64,000 bases of DNA from Terrabacter aerolatus (GTDB taxonomy: Bacteria; Actinomycetota; Actinomycetes; Actinomycetales; Dermatophilaceae): positions 417,615 through 481,614 of the forward strand of contig NZ_BJYX01000001.1 of the NCBI RefSeq assembly GCF_007991735.1, written 5' to 3'. Below, in pieces: positions 33,014-43,040 of this stretch. Positions within the stretch are counted from its first letter, which is position 1. Every line of letters starts with the position of its first letter. The notes under the pieces are model-generated. The model did no database searches. It had not been told where the DNA came from and saw only the letters and a list, made by a program, of their open reading frames with translations. A program made the translations under genes and the position numbers.

Positions 33014-33961
33014 GTGGAGCAGCCCCGCTGGGTCGACGCCGCGGCGGTCCGCCGGAGCGTGTCGCCGGACCGGGCGCGCCGGCTCATCCGGCGCGAGCTG
33101 GCCGACGGCTTCGACCCGGCCTCGGACCCGCACCGCCTGGTCGCCCCGGTCGGCGACGGGCAGCTGCTCGTCATGCCGTCGACGAACGGGCGCTCGGCCG
33201 GGGTCAAGGTGCTCTCGGTGGCGCCGGGCAACCCGGCTCGCGGGCTCGACCGCATCCAGGCGGTCTACGTCCTGCTCGACGCCGACACCCTGAGCCCGTC
33301 GGTCCTCGTCGACGGCACGGCGGTGACCGCGCTGCGCACGCCAGCCGTGTCGGCGGTCGCCGTCGACGCCCTGGCCCCCGCCGAGGTGACCTCTGCGGTG
33401 GTCTTCGGGAGCGGGCCGCAGGCGCTCGGTCACGCGGAGGCGCTGCTCGCGATCCGGCACACGTCGTCGGTGACGGTCGTCGGCCGGCGGGGCGAGGCGG
33501 CGCGTGCCATGGCGCAGCGGATCTCGGGTCTCGCCTCGACCCACCCGCTGACGACGCGCGGGCTCACGGTCGACGACCCGCAGGTCGAGGCGGCGGTGCG
33601 CGAGGCCCAGGTGGTCGTGACGGCGACGTCGGCGGCGACCCCGGTGCTCGACGACGACTGGGTCGCCGACGGTGCCTGCGTCGTCGCGATCGGGTCGCAC
33701 GAGCCGCACCGGCGCGAACTTGGCTCGGCTCTGCTCGGGCGCTCGCTCGTCGTCGTCGAGGACGTCGGCACGGCCCACCGCGAGGCGGGCGACGTCATCC
33801 TCGCGGCCGCCCAGGGCGCACTCGACTGGGCCGACGTGCGCACGCTCCAGGACGTCGTGCTCGGCCGGGTCGAGCGGGCGACCGACCGGCCCAACGTCTT
33901 CAAGAGCGTCGGCATGGCGTGGCAGGACCTCGTCATCGCCCAGCACGTCGGCCGCGCCTGA
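33014..33961 (+). CDS. Ornithine cyclodeaminase / mu-crystallin family protein
   Basis: 315 residues from GTG 33014. The NAD(P)-binding Rossmann core is visible: SAVVFGSGPQALGHAEALLAIRHTSSVTVVGRRGEAARAMA (GSGxQxxxH). The flanking catalytic region is LLVMPSTNGRSAGVKVLSVAPGNPARGLDRIQAVYVLLDADT, with the substrate Lys, and ACVVAIGSHEPHRRELG with the GSHxPxxxEL motif. VFKSVGMAWQDLVIA closes the protein, where the family consensus is FxSxGxAxxD. Members include proline-forming cyclodeaminases, alanine dehydrogenase and ketimine reductases; the substrate is not determined here. Confidence 0.88.
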   Translation: MEQPRWVDAAAVRRSVSPDRARRLIRRELADGFDPASDPHRLVAPVGDGQLLVMPSTNGRSAGVKVLSVAPGNPARGLDRIQAVYVLLDADTLSPSVLVDGTAVTALRTPAVSAVAVDALAPAEVTSAVVFGSGPQALGHAEALLAIRHTSSVTVVGRRGEAARAMAQRISGLASTHPLTTRGLTVDDPQVEAAVREAQVVVTATSAATPVLDDDWVADGACVVAIGSHEPHRRELGSALLGRSLVVVEDVGTAHREAGDVILAAAQGALDWADVRTLQDVVLGRVERATDRPNVFKSVGMAWQDLVIAQHVGRA

Positions 33962-33972
33962 CGCGGAGGAGC

Positions 33973-34632
33973 TCAGCCGGCGGGCGTCGCGACGACCTCG
34001 TCGATGGGGCGGAAGCCGTCGTTGAACGGGAGGATGCGGCGCGCGGTCGTCTCGGGGTGCTCGACGACGGAGCGGATGACGTGGGCGACGTTGTCGCGCG
34101 ACACGTGGCCGGCCGTGACACCCTCCCCGGTCTCGATGTGACCCGTGGCCGCGTCGGTGGTCAGCCCGCTGGGCCGCAGGATCGTCCACGCGAGGTCGGT
34201 GCCCTGGAGGTGCTCGTCGGCGGCCGCCTTGGCCTCGGCGTAGGCGTAGAACCCGTTGTCCTCGGGCACGCCGTGGTCGGGTCCGGCGCCGAAGTACGAC
34301 ACCATGACGTAGCGCGCGACGCCGGCCTGCGCGGCGGCGTCCATGGAGCGGATCGCGGCGTCGCGGTCGACGGCGTAGGTGCGCTCGGGGCTGCCGCCAC
34401 CGGCACCGGCGGACCACACGACGACGTCGCTGCCGGTGAGCAGCCGGGCGATCTCGTCGACGCCGGAGTGCTCGATGTCGAGCACGGCCGCCGTCGCGCC
34501 GGTGGCCTCGACGTCGGCGACGTGGTCGGGGTTGCGCACGACGGAGGTGACCTCGTGCCCGTCGGCGACGAGGAGCGGAGCGGCGAGCAGGGCGACCTTG
34601 CCGTGGCCGCCGATGACAGTGACGCGGGACAT
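33973..34632 (-). CDS. NAD(P)-binding SDR-type oxidoreductase
   Basis: 219 residues from ATG 34632, with an AGGAG ribosome site upstream. An atypical short-chain-dehydrogenase/NmrA-like Rossmann fold: VTVIGGHGKVALLAAPLLVADGHEVTSVVRNPDHV with the glycine loop GGHGKVA, AAVLDIEH, DVVVWSAGAGG. YAYAEAKAAADEHL keeps the Tyr-x3-Lys pair (YxxxK). RPSGL and VSRDNVAHVI follow. This is the YwnB/HscG-like group of NAD(P)H-binding epimerase-like proteins, often stress-associated; the substrate is unknown. It converges on the ornithine cyclodeaminase gene. Confidence 0.85.
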   Translation of the reverse strand: MSRVTVIGGHGKVALLAAPLLVADGHEVTSVVRNPDHVADVEATGATAAVLDIEHSGVDEIARLLTGSDVVVWSAGAGGGSPERTYAVDRDAAIRSMDAAAQAGVARYVMVSYFGAGPDHGVPEDNGFYAYAEAKAAADEHLQGTDLAWTILRPSGLTTDAATGHIETGEGVTAGHVSRDNVAHVIRSVVEHPETTARRILPFNDGFRPIDEVVATPAG

Positions 34633-34696
34633 GACTCTCCTGGGGTCGGGGACGTGGTCCTCCTGTTCCAACGCGACAGGCCGACGAGGTATGCCG

Positions 34697-34727
34697 CAGG
34701 CCCGGTCGCGTTCGGCGACCGGGCCTG
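34697..34727 (-). terminator. Terminator of the coxSLMG operon
   Basis: CAGGCCCGGTCGC (34697-34709) and GCGACCGGGCCTG (34715-34727), a perfect 13-bp stem with a 5-nt loop, lies 45 nt past the coxG stop on the minus strand. A GTATGCC copy abuts it. Confidence 0.8.
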
Positions 34728-34772
34728 GGGTGGGGCTGGGTGTCGGGCTGACCCTCGACCAGTCGGGCTGGT

Positions 34773-35546
34773 TCAGCTGCCGCTGCCGCGGCCGAGGAGC
34801 CAGCCGATGACGACCCCGATGGCGGCGGCCGCCGCGTAGCCGGCATACCGCTGGATGAGCACGGGCATGACCGCCGAGCCGAGGTCGAGGGGGGCGTCCT
34901 CCTCGACAGTGGCCGGGACGCTGCGCGGCGGGTGTGCCGCCGGAGCCGCGGGCGCGGCCGTGGGCCTGCCCGCCGAGCGGGTGTCGGCGGCGAGCGCGTC
35001 CGATCCGGACTCGACGTAGCCGTTCGAGCCCACCGGGGCGGGAACGGCAGCCGCCGCACCCTCCGCTGCCGCCGCGACCGGTGCCGCCTCCGCCTCGCCC
35101 GACGGACCGGTCAGCTGCTTCTCGATGCAGGCGACGAACGCCTGGAGCAGCTTGTCCGACACGTCCTGCATGACGCCCCGGCCGAACTGCGCCGGCTTGC
35201 CCGTGACGGCGAGGTCGGTCACGACGTCGGCGCGGGCGCCGGCACCGTCGGGGCTCAGTGTGATCGACACGGTCGCGCCGGCGGTGCCGTTGCCCCGCTT
35301 GTCCTTGCCCTTGGCCTCGATGACGGCGTGGTGCGTCGCGTCGTCACGCTCGACGAACGAGCCCGACCCCGAGTAGACGAGGGCGATCGGCCCCAGCTTG
35401 ACCTTGACCGTGCCGGAGAAGCCGTCGTCGGTCACCTCCGTCACGGTCGCCCCGGGGAAGCAGCTGCCGACGCGCTCGAGGTCCATGAACAGGGCCCAGG
35501 CGTCGTCGACCGAGGTCGGCACGGTGAAGGAGTGCGTCAGGTCCAT
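34773..35546 (-). CDS. coxG: CoxG-like SRPBCC membrane-anchored protein
   Basis: 257 residues from ATG 35546. The N-terminal 150 residues form a CoxG/SRPBCC domain: HSFTVPTSVDDAWALFMDLERVGSCFPGATVTEV, FSGTVKVKLGPIALVYSGSGSFVERD, and GVMQDVSDKLLQAFVACIEKQL. A long Ala/Pro-rich linker follows. The last 25 residues are one membrane segment (YAGYAAAAAIGVVIGWLLGRGS), so the protein is tail-anchored with its domain in the cytoplasm. CoxG recruits CO dehydrogenase to the membrane in Oligotropha and has recently been shown to bind menaquinone, carrying electrons from the enzyme. It is the last gene of the operon, 7 nt after coxM. Confidence 0.87.
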   Translation of the reverse strand: MDLTHSFTVPTSVDDAWALFMDLERVGSCFPGATVTEVTDDGFSGTVKVKLGPIALVYSGSGSFVERDDATHHAVIEAKGKDKRGNGTAGATVSITLSPDGAGARADVVTDLAVTGKPAQFGRGVMQDVSDKLLQAFVACIEKQLTGPSGEAEAAPVAAAAEGAAAAVPAPVGSNGYVESGSDALAADTRSAGRPTAAPAAPAAHPPRSVPATVEEDAPLDLGSAVMPVLIQRYAGYAAAAAIGVVIGWLLGRGSGS

Positions 35547-35553
35547 CCGGGCT

Positions 35554-36411
35554 TCACGCTCCTGCCGCGGCGAGGACCGCGCGTCGCGTCAGCACCGTGG
35601 CGAGGTGCTTGCGGTAGTCGGCGTCGCCGTTGAGGTCCGAGGGCGGGTTGGTGCCCTCGGCGACGGACGCGACCGCAGCCCGCACGGCCTCGTCGGTCGC
35701 GGGCTGCCCGACGAGGGCCTCCTCGACCGAGCGCGCCCGCAGGGGCGTCGAGCCCATGTTGGTCAGGCCGACCCGCGCCTCGGCGATCGAGCCGCCCTCG
35801 CTGCGCACCGTGGCCGCGACCCCGACGATCGACCACTGGTGGCTGACGCGGACGAACTTCTCGTAGTGCGCTCCCCAGCCGGTGTGCTTCGGGATGCGGA
35901 TCTGCGTCAGCAGCTCACCCTCGCCGACCGCGGTGGTGAAGAGGTCCTCGAAGAAGTCCTCGGCCGCGACGGTCCGGGTCGAGCCGTCGGCGCCGGCGAT
36001 GACGAGCTCGGCGCCGAGCGCGAGCGCCGGGGCGCCGACGTCACCGGCCGGGTCGGCGTGCACGAGCGCGCCGCCCACGGTGCCACGGTGGCGGATCTGC
36101 GGGTCGGCGACGGTCGCGACCGCCTTGGACAGCAGGGCCGCATGGGCCCCGACGGACTCGGAGGCCAGCACGGCGGCATACGTCGTCATGGCTCCGATGA
36201 CGAGGTGGTCACCGTCCTCGCTGATGCCCTGGAGCTCGGGGATGCGACCGAGGTCGATGACGACCCCGGGCGCGTTGAGCCGCATGCGCAGGATCGGCAG
36301 CAGCGACTGACCGCCGGCGAGCACCTTGGCCTCGTCACCGTGTTCGGCGAGCGCCGCGACGGCGTCGGCCACCGACGTGGGCGCGAGGTAGTCGAACTGG
36401 GCGGGGATCAT
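35554..36411 (-). CDS. coxM: FAD-binding medium subunit of molybdenum hydroxylase (CoxM)
   Basis: 285 residues from ATG 36411, which overlaps the coxL stop by 4 nt (ATGA). The FAD_binding_5 domain shows the two flavin loops: AGGQSLLPILRMRLN (about 31-45) and RHRGTVGGALVHADPAGD (about 104-121). The CO_deh_flav C-terminal domain follows (SHQWSIVGVAATV, ARVGLTNMGSTPLRARSVEEALVG). It carries electrons from the iron-sulfur subunit to the acceptor through FAD. AGGQS and TVGGA match the AGGHS and TIGGS motifs of CO dehydrogenase with small changes. Confidence 0.93.
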   Translation of the reverse strand: MIPAQFDYLAPTSVADAVAALAEHGDEAKVLAGGQSLLPILRMRLNAPGVVIDLGRIPELQGISEDGDHLVIGAMTTYAAVLASESVGAHAALLSKAVATVADPQIRHRGTVGGALVHADPAGDVGAPALALGAELVIAGADGSTRTVAAEDFFEDLFTTAVGEGELLTQIRIPKHTGWGAHYEKFVRVSHQWSIVGVAATVRSEGGSIAEARVGLTNMGSTPLRARSVEEALVGQPATDEAVRAAVASVAEGTNPPSDLNGDADYRKHLATVLTRRAVLAAAGA

Positions 36412-38890
36412 GCCTGGCTCCCATCGTTCGCGGCGCCGGGATCCTGGTTGGGGACCCCCTCGTCGAAGTGCGGCGCGGCGTCTCGCTCGCCCTCGCCGGG
36501 GACCGACCGGCCCTTCGCGATCGCCTTCCAGACCCGCTCGGGCGTGCACGGCATGAGGATGTCGTTGACGCCGAACTGGCGCACCGCGTCGACGATCGCG
36601 TTGACGACCGCCGGGGTCGAGGCGATGGCGCCCGCCTCACCGACTCCCTTGGTGCCCAAGGTGTTGTAGGTCGACGGCGAGGTCGTGTGGTCGGTGATGA
36701 AGCTGATCGTGTCGGCCGACGTCGGCAGCGTGTAGTCGACGAACGAGCCGGTCACGAGCGTGCCCTGCTCGTCGTACTCCGCACCCTCCCAGAGGGCCTG
36801 CGCGATGCCCTGGACGAGGCCGCCGTGCACCTGGCCCTCGACGATGAGCGGGTTGATGATGGTGCCGATGTCGTCGACGCAGACGTACTTGCGCATCGAC
36901 GTCGCCCCGGTCTCGGTGTCGACCTCCATCGCGCACAGGTGGGTGCCGTGCGGGAAGGAGAAGTTGTCGGGGTCGAACGTCGCGTCGGCGTCGATCGAGG
37001 GCTCCATGCCGTCGGGCAGGTTGTGCCCCGTCCACGCCGCGAGCGCGATCTCCGGCATCGAGATGCCCTTGTCGGTGCCCTTGACGCCGAACGTGCCGGC
37101 GTTGAACTCGATGTCGTCGATGCTCGCCTCGAGCAGGTGCGCGGCGACGACCTTGGCCTTCTCGATGACCTTGTCCGCGGCCCGGACGACGGCCTCGGCG
37201 CCCACGACGAGCGACCGGGAGCCGTAGGTGTCCATGCCCTTCGGCGAGATCTGGGTGTCGCCGTGCAGCACCTCGACGTTCTCGAACGGGACGCCGAGCC
37301 GGTCGGCGACGATCTGGCTCCACGCCGTCTCGTGGCCCTGGCCGTGGGGCGAGACGCCGGTGATGACCTCGACCGTGCCGGTGGCGAGCATCCGGATGCT
37401 CGCGCTCTCCCAGCCGCCGGCGCCGTAGTTGAGCGCGCCGAGGATGCGGGAGGGCGCGAGGCCGCACATCTCGGTGAAGGTCGAGACGCCGATGCCGAGC
37501 TGGACCGGGTCGTTGCTCTCACGCCGGCGCTTCTGCTCGGCCCGCAGCTCGTCGTAGCCGAAGAGCTCCTTGGCCTTGGCCGTCGCCGCCTCGTAGTTGC
37601 CCGAGTCGTACGTCATGCCGGCGACCGTCGTGAACGGGAACTCGTCGTGGGTGATCCAGTTCTTCTCGCGGATCTCGAGCGGGTCGACCCCGACCTCGGC
37701 CGCGAGCTCGTCCATGAGCCGCTCGATGGCATACGTCGCCTCGGGGCGACCGGCCCCCCGGTAGGCGTCGACCCACGTCTTGTTCGTGTAGTAGTTCGTC
37801 ACGTTGAACTGGTACGACGCGAACTTGTAGATCGAGTTGAACATCCACGCGCCGAGCACCGGCACGCCGCCTCCGACGAGCGCGGCATACGCCCCGAGGT
37901 CGGCCATGAGCTCGACCTTGAGGCCGGTGACGCGGCCGTCCTTCTCGGCGGCGAGCGTCAGCTTCTGCCACTGGTCGCGCCCGTGGTGGCCCGAGACCAT
38001 CGTCTCGGAACGGGTCTCGGTGTACTTGACCGGCTTGCCGAGCTTGCGCGCGACGGCGAGCGTCGCGAACTCCTCGGGGGTCGTCTGGAGCTTGCCGCCG
38101 AAACCGCCGCCGACGTCGGGGGCGACGACGCGGATCTTCGACTCGGGCAGGCCCGTCGTCGCGGCGATGCAGAAGCGCAGGACGTGCGGCACCTGGGTGG
38201 CCGACCACATCGTCACCTGCTCACCGGTCGGGTCGACGACCGTCGAGCGCGGCTCCATGAAGGCGGGGATGAGGCGCTGCTGGCGGTACTCGCGCTCGAT
38301 GAGGATGCCGCCCTCGCGGGCGGTCGCGATCGCCTCCTCGACGTCGCCGCCGGAGCCCTGGCCGGCGGAGTCGAGCTGCCACGTGGCGCTCGTGTTGGTG
38401 CCGAGGGCGGGGTGGGCGAGCACCTCGTCGGTGGCGGCCTTCTTGAGGTCGAGCACCGCGGGCAGCTCGTCGTAGTCGACGTCGACGAGCTCGGCGGCGT
38501 CACGCGCCTCGGCGGCGGTCCGGGCCGCGACGACGGCGACGATCTCTCCGGCGTGCGCGACGTGCGAGACCGCGACGGGCAGGTGGTCGGGGCTCTTCTG
38601 CTCGGCGGACACCGGCCACGCCGTGATGTTGACGCCCTGGATGTCCTTGAGGTCCTCGCCGGTGAAGATCGCGACGACGCCGGAGCTGCCCTTGGCCTCG
38701 GACGCGTCGATCGCGCTGATCGTCGCGTGCGCGAACGGGCTGCGCACCATGGCGAGGTGCAGCATGCCGGGCAGCTGGATGTTGTCGGTCCAGCGGGTGC
38801 GGCCGGTGATGAGGCGCTGGTCCTCCTTGCGCCGGCGCGCCTTGCCGATCTCCGGTGTGGCGGCGTCCGCGGCCCGGTCCTCGGTGATCG

Positions 38891-38894
<4 letters not shown>
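36408..38894 (-). CDS. coxL: Molybdenum-binding large subunit, form II aerobic CO dehydrogenase type
   Basis: 828 residues from ATG 38894. The N-terminal Ald_Xan_dh_C part ([30 protein letters not shown]) is followed by the molybdopterin-binding domain ([16 protein letters not shown]-type loops). The active-site loop is AYRGAGR (377-383), the form II signature; form I CO dehydrogenases have AYxCSFR with the copper-binding Cys, which is absent here. The catalytic Glu lies in GVGEAG (Glu753). Form II enzymes may oxidise substrates other than CO, such as purines or aldehydes. The enzyme works as the cytoplasmic LMS hexamer with coxM and coxS. It overlaps both neighbours by 4 nt. Confidence 0.95.
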
Positions 38895-39391
<497 letters not shown>

Positions 39392-39575
39392 GCTGTCGGT
39401 CCTCCTGCCACGCTGCAGTTGACATCGTTGACTTCCCCACGCGCAGTCTTACTCGGGTTCAACTACTTCACAAGGGCAACAGGAATAACCCTCCACATCC
39501 ACAGCCGGGGCCCCGTCACGGCCCGACGCAACCCCGCCTTCCGCGACACACCTCCCGCAGACGAGACTGGGACGC

Positions 39576-40619
39576 ATGACTCTTCACGCCGACGACTACC
39601 AGGCCGCGCGAAACCGCTACGACTCGATGACCTACCGCCGGACGGGTCGCTCCGGCCTCGACCTGCCGGCCGTCTCGCTCGGCCTGTGGCACAACTTCGG
39701 CGACGACGTGCCCCTCGACCGCCAGCGCGCGACGCTGCGCCGCGCCTTCGACCTCGGCGTCACGCACTTCGACCTCGCCAACAACTACGGCCCGCCCTAC
39801 GGCAGCGCCGAGCGCAACTTCGGCGCGATCTATGCGCAGGACTTCAAGCGCTACCGCGACGAGCTGATCCTCTCGACGAAGGCCGGCTACGACATGTGGC
39901 CGGGCCCGTACGGCCAGGGCGGCGGCAGCCGCAAGTACGTCCTGTCCTCGCTCGACCAGTCGCTGGCCCGCATGGGCGTCGACTACGTCGACATCTTCTA
40001 CTCCCACCGTTTCGACGAGACGACGCCGCTCGAGGAGACGATGGGCGCGCTCGACACCGCGGTGCGCCAGGGCAAGGCGTTGTATGCCGGCATCTCGAGC
40101 TACTCGGGTCCGCGCACCCGCGAGGCCGTGCAGATCCTCCGCGACCTCGGCACGCCGCTGCTCATCCACCAGCCGAGCTACTCGATGCTCAACCGCTGGG
40201 TCGAGGAGGACCTGCTCGACGTGCTCGGCGACGAGGGTGTCGGCTGCATCGCCTTCAGCCCGCTCGCGCAGGGCATGCTCACCGACAAGTACCTCGATGG
40301 CGTGCCGGAGGGCTCGCGCGCGTCGCAGGACAAGTCCCTGTCGACCGACCTGCTGACCGAGCAGAACCTCACACACATCCGCGCGCTCAACGAGATGGCG
40401 AAGCAGCGCGGCCAGTCGCTCGCGCAGATGGCGCTCGCGTGGATCCTGCGCGACCAGCGCGTCACCTCGGTGCTCATCGGGGCGTCGTCGGTGGGCCAGC
40501 TCGAGAACAGCCTCGGCTCGCTCGACAACCTCGAGTTCAGCCAGGAGGAGCTCGACACGATCGACCAGCACGCGGTCGAGGGCGGCATCAACCTCTGGAA
40601 GACCTCGAGCGCCCACTGA
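39576..40619 (+). CDS. Aldo/keto reductase, YghZ / Kv-beta-like
   Basis: 347 residues from ATG 39576. The TIM-barrel AKR motifs are present: RRTGRSGLDLPAVSLGLWHNFG, FDLGVTHFDLANNYGPPYGSAERNFG (catalytic Asp and Tyr), LILSTKAGYDMWPGPYGQGGGSRKYV (catalytic Lys), VDYVDIFYSHRFD (catalytic His) and the NADPH-binding C-terminus SVLIGASSVGQLENSLGSL. WPGPYGQGGGSRKY is the hallmark of the E. coli YghZ (L-glyceraldehyde-3-phosphate reductase) group. It probably reduces small aldehydes with NADPH. It diverges from the cox operon, and a strong terminator follows. Confidence 0.9.
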   Translation: MTLHADDYQAARNRYDSMTYRRTGRSGLDLPAVSLGLWHNFGDDVPLDRQRATLRRAFDLGVTHFDLANNYGPPYGSAERNFGAIYAQDFKRYRDELILSTKAGYDMWPGPYGQGGGSRKYVLSSLDQSLARMGVDYVDIFYSHRFDETTPLEETMGALDTAVRQGKALYAGISSYSGPRTREAVQILRDLGTPLLIHQPSYSMLNRWVEEDLLDVLGDEGVGCIAFSPLAQGMLTDKYLDGVPEGSRASQDKSLSTDLLTEQNLTHIRALNEMAKQRGQSLAQMALAWILRDQRVTSVLIGASSVGQLENSLGSLDNLEFSQEELDTIDQHAVEGGINLWKTSSAH

Positions 40620-40711
40620 CGCCCTACCGAGTCCCACCGAGCCTCACCGGCCCTCGGTCGTATGCCGGGTGCCCGGGATCGAGCCCCCGCGCGGTCCCGG
40701 CGCCGGCCACT

Positions 40712-40744
40712 ACGTCAGTGCTCCACCTCGTGGAGCACTGACGT
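40712..40744. terminator. Strong hairpin between convergent genes
   Basis: ACGTCAGTGCTCCAC (40712-40726) and GTGGAGCACTGACGT (40730-40744) form a perfect 15-bp stem with a 3-nt loop, between the aldo/keto reductase (+) and FMN reductase (-) genes. Confidence 0.8.
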
Positions 40745-40790
40745 GGCGATCGGCCCCTGTCGGAAGCCGCGCCGGCGCCCGACGCGGACC

Positions 40791-41360
40791 TCAGTCGCGG
40801 GGCAGCACCGTCAGGACGCGCTCGACGTGGTCGCGGAACTCCTGCATGAAGTCGGTGAGGAACTGCTTCATCGACTCGTCCGTGACGTCGCCGTCGTCGG
40901 TGATCGCGCCGGGCGCAAGCCGGACGTAGGCCTCGGGCGAGGTCATCTGGCGGGCGTTGCAGAAGCTGAGGACGGCACGCAGGCTCTGCTGGGCGAGCGC
41001 CGTGCCGATCTGGCCGGGCGAGGCGCCGATGACGGCGGCCGGCAGGTGGTTGAAGGAGTTCTGGCCCCAGGGGCGTGACGCCCAGTCGATGGCGTTCTTC
41101 AGGGCGCCGGGGATCGAGCGGTTGTACTCCGGCGTCACGAAGAGGACGGCGCTCGACGCGGCGATGGCCTCCTTGAGCGCCCTCGGCCCGGCCGGGTAGT
41201 CGGCGTCGAAGTCCGGGCTGTAGAGCGGCAGGTTGCCGATCGGGATCTCGGTGAACTCGAGGTCGGGTGGGGAGACGGCGATGAGCGCCGTGCTCAGCGT
41301 CCGGTTGATCGAGGTCGATGACAGGCTGCCCACGAAGTAGCCGACCTGGTACGTGCTCAC
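40791..41360 (-). CDS. NADPH-dependent FMN reductase
   Basis: 189 residues from GTG 41360 with an AGGAGGA ribosome site. This is a flavodoxin-like fold: VGYFVGSLSSTSINRTLSTAL (phosphate loop GSLSSTSINRT), IPIGNLPLYSPDFD, and the FMN-contact loop FVTPEYNRSIPGALKNAIDWASRP. PEYN is the signature of the family. It reduces FMN or quinones with NADPH; azoreductase or chromate-type activity is possible. It stands alone between the aldo/keto reductase and the sterol desaturase gene. Confidence 0.92.
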   Translation of the reverse strand: MSTYQVGYFVGSLSSTSINRTLSTALIAVSPPDLEFTEIPIGNLPLYSPDFDADYPAGPRALKEAIAASSAVLFVTPEYNRSIPGALKNAIDWASRPWGQNSFNHLPAAVIGASPGQIGTALAQQSLRAVLSFCNARQMTSPEAYVRLAPGAITDDGDVTDESMKQFLTDFMQEFRDHVERVLTVLPRD

Positions 41361-41444
41361 GATGGTCCTCCTGGTCCGGGAGCGGGGGCCGCCCCCATCA
41401 CCCCATCGTGGCCCTCGGGCCGGGGCTCGGCCAGACCCGCCGGC

Positions 41445-42272
41445 TCAGGTCCCGGGCTGCCAGCCGGGGCCGCGCACGATGAAGCCCCAGCGCTCGCGCC
41501 ACGTGCGCGCGGTCCGGACGTCGGCCCAGATCGAGGCGTACTCGTGGGTCGCGACGACGAGCGGGTTGTGGGTGCGCAGCTGCTTGGTCAGGCCGTAGAC
41601 GACGCGGTCGCCCTCGGCCTCGAAGGAGCGGAAGAGCCGGTCCCAGACGATGAGGATGCCGCCGTAGTTGCGGTCGAGGTAGGCGTTGTTCATGCCGTGG
41701 TGCACGCGGTGGTGCGAGGGCGTGTTCATGACGAGCTCGACCGGGCGCCAGAGCCTCCCGACCCGCTCGGTGTGCAGGAAGAACTGGTAGACGAGCGAGA
41801 TCGACTGCTGGAGGAAGATCGCCCAGACCGGCACGCCGAGGAGGGCGAGCGGGGCCCAGAACGGGATGCCGCCGAACGGTGTCCACGTCTGGCGAAGCGC
41901 GGTCGAGAAGTTGTAGCGCTGGCTTGAGTGGTGCACGACGTGGCTGGCCCAGAGGATCCGCACCTCGTGGTGGGCGCGGTGGTACCAGTAGTACGCGAGG
42001 TCCTCGGCGAGGACGATGACGACCCACACCCACCACAGCGAGGTGTCGAGGCGAAGGGGCGTCACGGCATACAACGCGGCGTAGACGACGAGCTGCAGGG
42101 CCCTGTAGACGACGCCGATCCCGACGCTCCCGAGGCCCATGGTCAGGCTCGTGACGGTGTCGCGCACCTCGTAGCCGACCTCGTCGTCGTCGGGTGCGAA
42201 CCACAGCGAGACGACCTCGACGACGATGAACGCGATGAAGAACGGGATCGCGGTCAGGATGATGTCGACCAT
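41445..42272 (-). CDS. Sterol desaturase / fatty acid hydroxylase family membrane protein
   Basis: 275 residues from ATG 42272, whose first base is shared with the stop of the FadR-type gene (TGATG). Four membrane segments are visible around the eight-His di-iron site: HRAHH (after YYWY), SHVVHHSSQRYN, then HTERVG and SHHRVHHGMNNAYLDRNYGG. These are the HxxxH, HxxHH and HxxHH boxes of the family. Members hydroxylate or desaturate lipids, sterols or carotenoids. Coupled translation with a GntR/FadR regulator suggests that regulator controls it in response to a small acid. Confidence 0.88.
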   Translation of the reverse strand: MVDIILTAIPFFIAFIVVEVVSLWFAPDDDEVGYEVRDTVTSLTMGLGSVGIGVVYRALQLVVYAALYAVTPLRLDTSLWWVWVVIVLAEDLAYYWYHRAHHEVRILWASHVVHHSSQRYNFSTALRQTWTPFGGIPFWAPLALLGVPVWAIFLQQSISLVYQFFLHTERVGRLWRPVELVMNTPSHHRVHHGMNNAYLDRNYGGILIVWDRLFRSFEAEGDRVVYGLTKQLRTHNPLVVATHEYASIWADVRTARTWRERWGFIVRGPGWQPGT

Positions 42273-43021
42273 CAGGCGCCTCGGGTCACCGGGTCCAGGG
42301 TGCGTCCGGAGTCGGTGAGCGAGGCCCACACGTCGACGGCCTGGCTGAGGATCTCGTCGGCGAGGCGCGCGGCCAGCACGGCGTCGCCGTCGGCGATGGC
42401 CGCGGCGAGCGGCGCGTGCGGCAGCAGGTCGGCCCGGTCGGCGGCGAGCAGGGCGTCCATGACGTCGGGGCCGCTGTCGATGGCCTGGACGAGCGAGTTG
42501 AGGGCGAGCCGGAAGGTGAGGTTGCCGCTGGCCTCGACGACCTCGAGCCAGAAGTGGCGGTCGGCGTCCGTGTCGTCGTCGATGTCGTAGGCCGCCGCTG
42601 CCGCCACGACGCGCTCGCGTGCCTCGTCGGTGGCCCGGGTGGCGGCGACGCGTGCCGCCTCGACGCCGATGCAGCGACGCATCTCGAGCCCGTCGCGCAG
42701 GATGAGCGGGTCGAGGCCCTCGCCCGAGCGGGCCAGGTGGGCGAGCAGGTCGAGGCCGGCGCTGCTGCGGACGTCGAGCACCGTGGTCGCGCCGCCGTGG
42801 ACGATCTGGACGAAGCCGGCCTCCTGGAGGCGCTTGAGGGCTTCGCGGACGGCGTGCCGGTTGACGGCGAAGGAGGCCGCGAGCTCGCGCTCGGACGGCA
42901 GGGGATCGCCGGGCCGGAAGCGCCCGGTGAGGATCGCGTCGCGCAGCTCGGCGAAGACCTCGTCGGACACGGACCGGCGCTGGACGGGGCTGAATCCGCC
43001 GTCGGGGGCACTCTCGGGCAT
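42272..43021 (-). CDS. FadR-subfamily GntR transcriptional regulator
   Basis: 249 residues from ATG 43021. The N-terminal winged helix is VSDEVFAELRDAILTGRFRPGDPLPSERELAASFAVNRHAVREALKRLQEAGFVQIVHGG. The C-terminal FCD domain is all-helical with metal-ligand-type residues (DADRHFWLEVVEASGN; HAPLAAAIADGDAVLAARLADEIL). FCD domains bind acyl-CoA or small carboxylates, often with a metal. Its stop overlaps the sterol desaturase start, so that gene is its likely target along with itself, through TGGTnnnACC-type sites at 43041-43070. Confidence 0.9.
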   Translation of the reverse strand: MPESAPDGGFSPVQRRSVSDEVFAELRDAILTGRFRPGDPLPSERELAASFAVNRHAVREALKRLQEAGFVQIVHGGATTVLDVRSSAGLDLLAHLARSGEGLDPLILRDGLEMRRCIGVEAARVAATRATDEARERVVAAAAAYDIDDDTDADRHFWLEVVEASGNLTFRLALNSLVQAIDSGPDVMDALLAADRADLLPHAPLAAAIADGDAVLAARLADEILSQAVDVWASLTDSGRTLDPVTRGA

Positions 43022-43040
43022 GGGGTGCAGGATGACACCG

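Noticed and set aside
40655..40712. tRNA-like GGGTGCCCGGGATCGAGCC stretch
   Set aside because: It lacks a complete acceptor, D and anticodon arm; only the T-loop-like sequence matches by chance.
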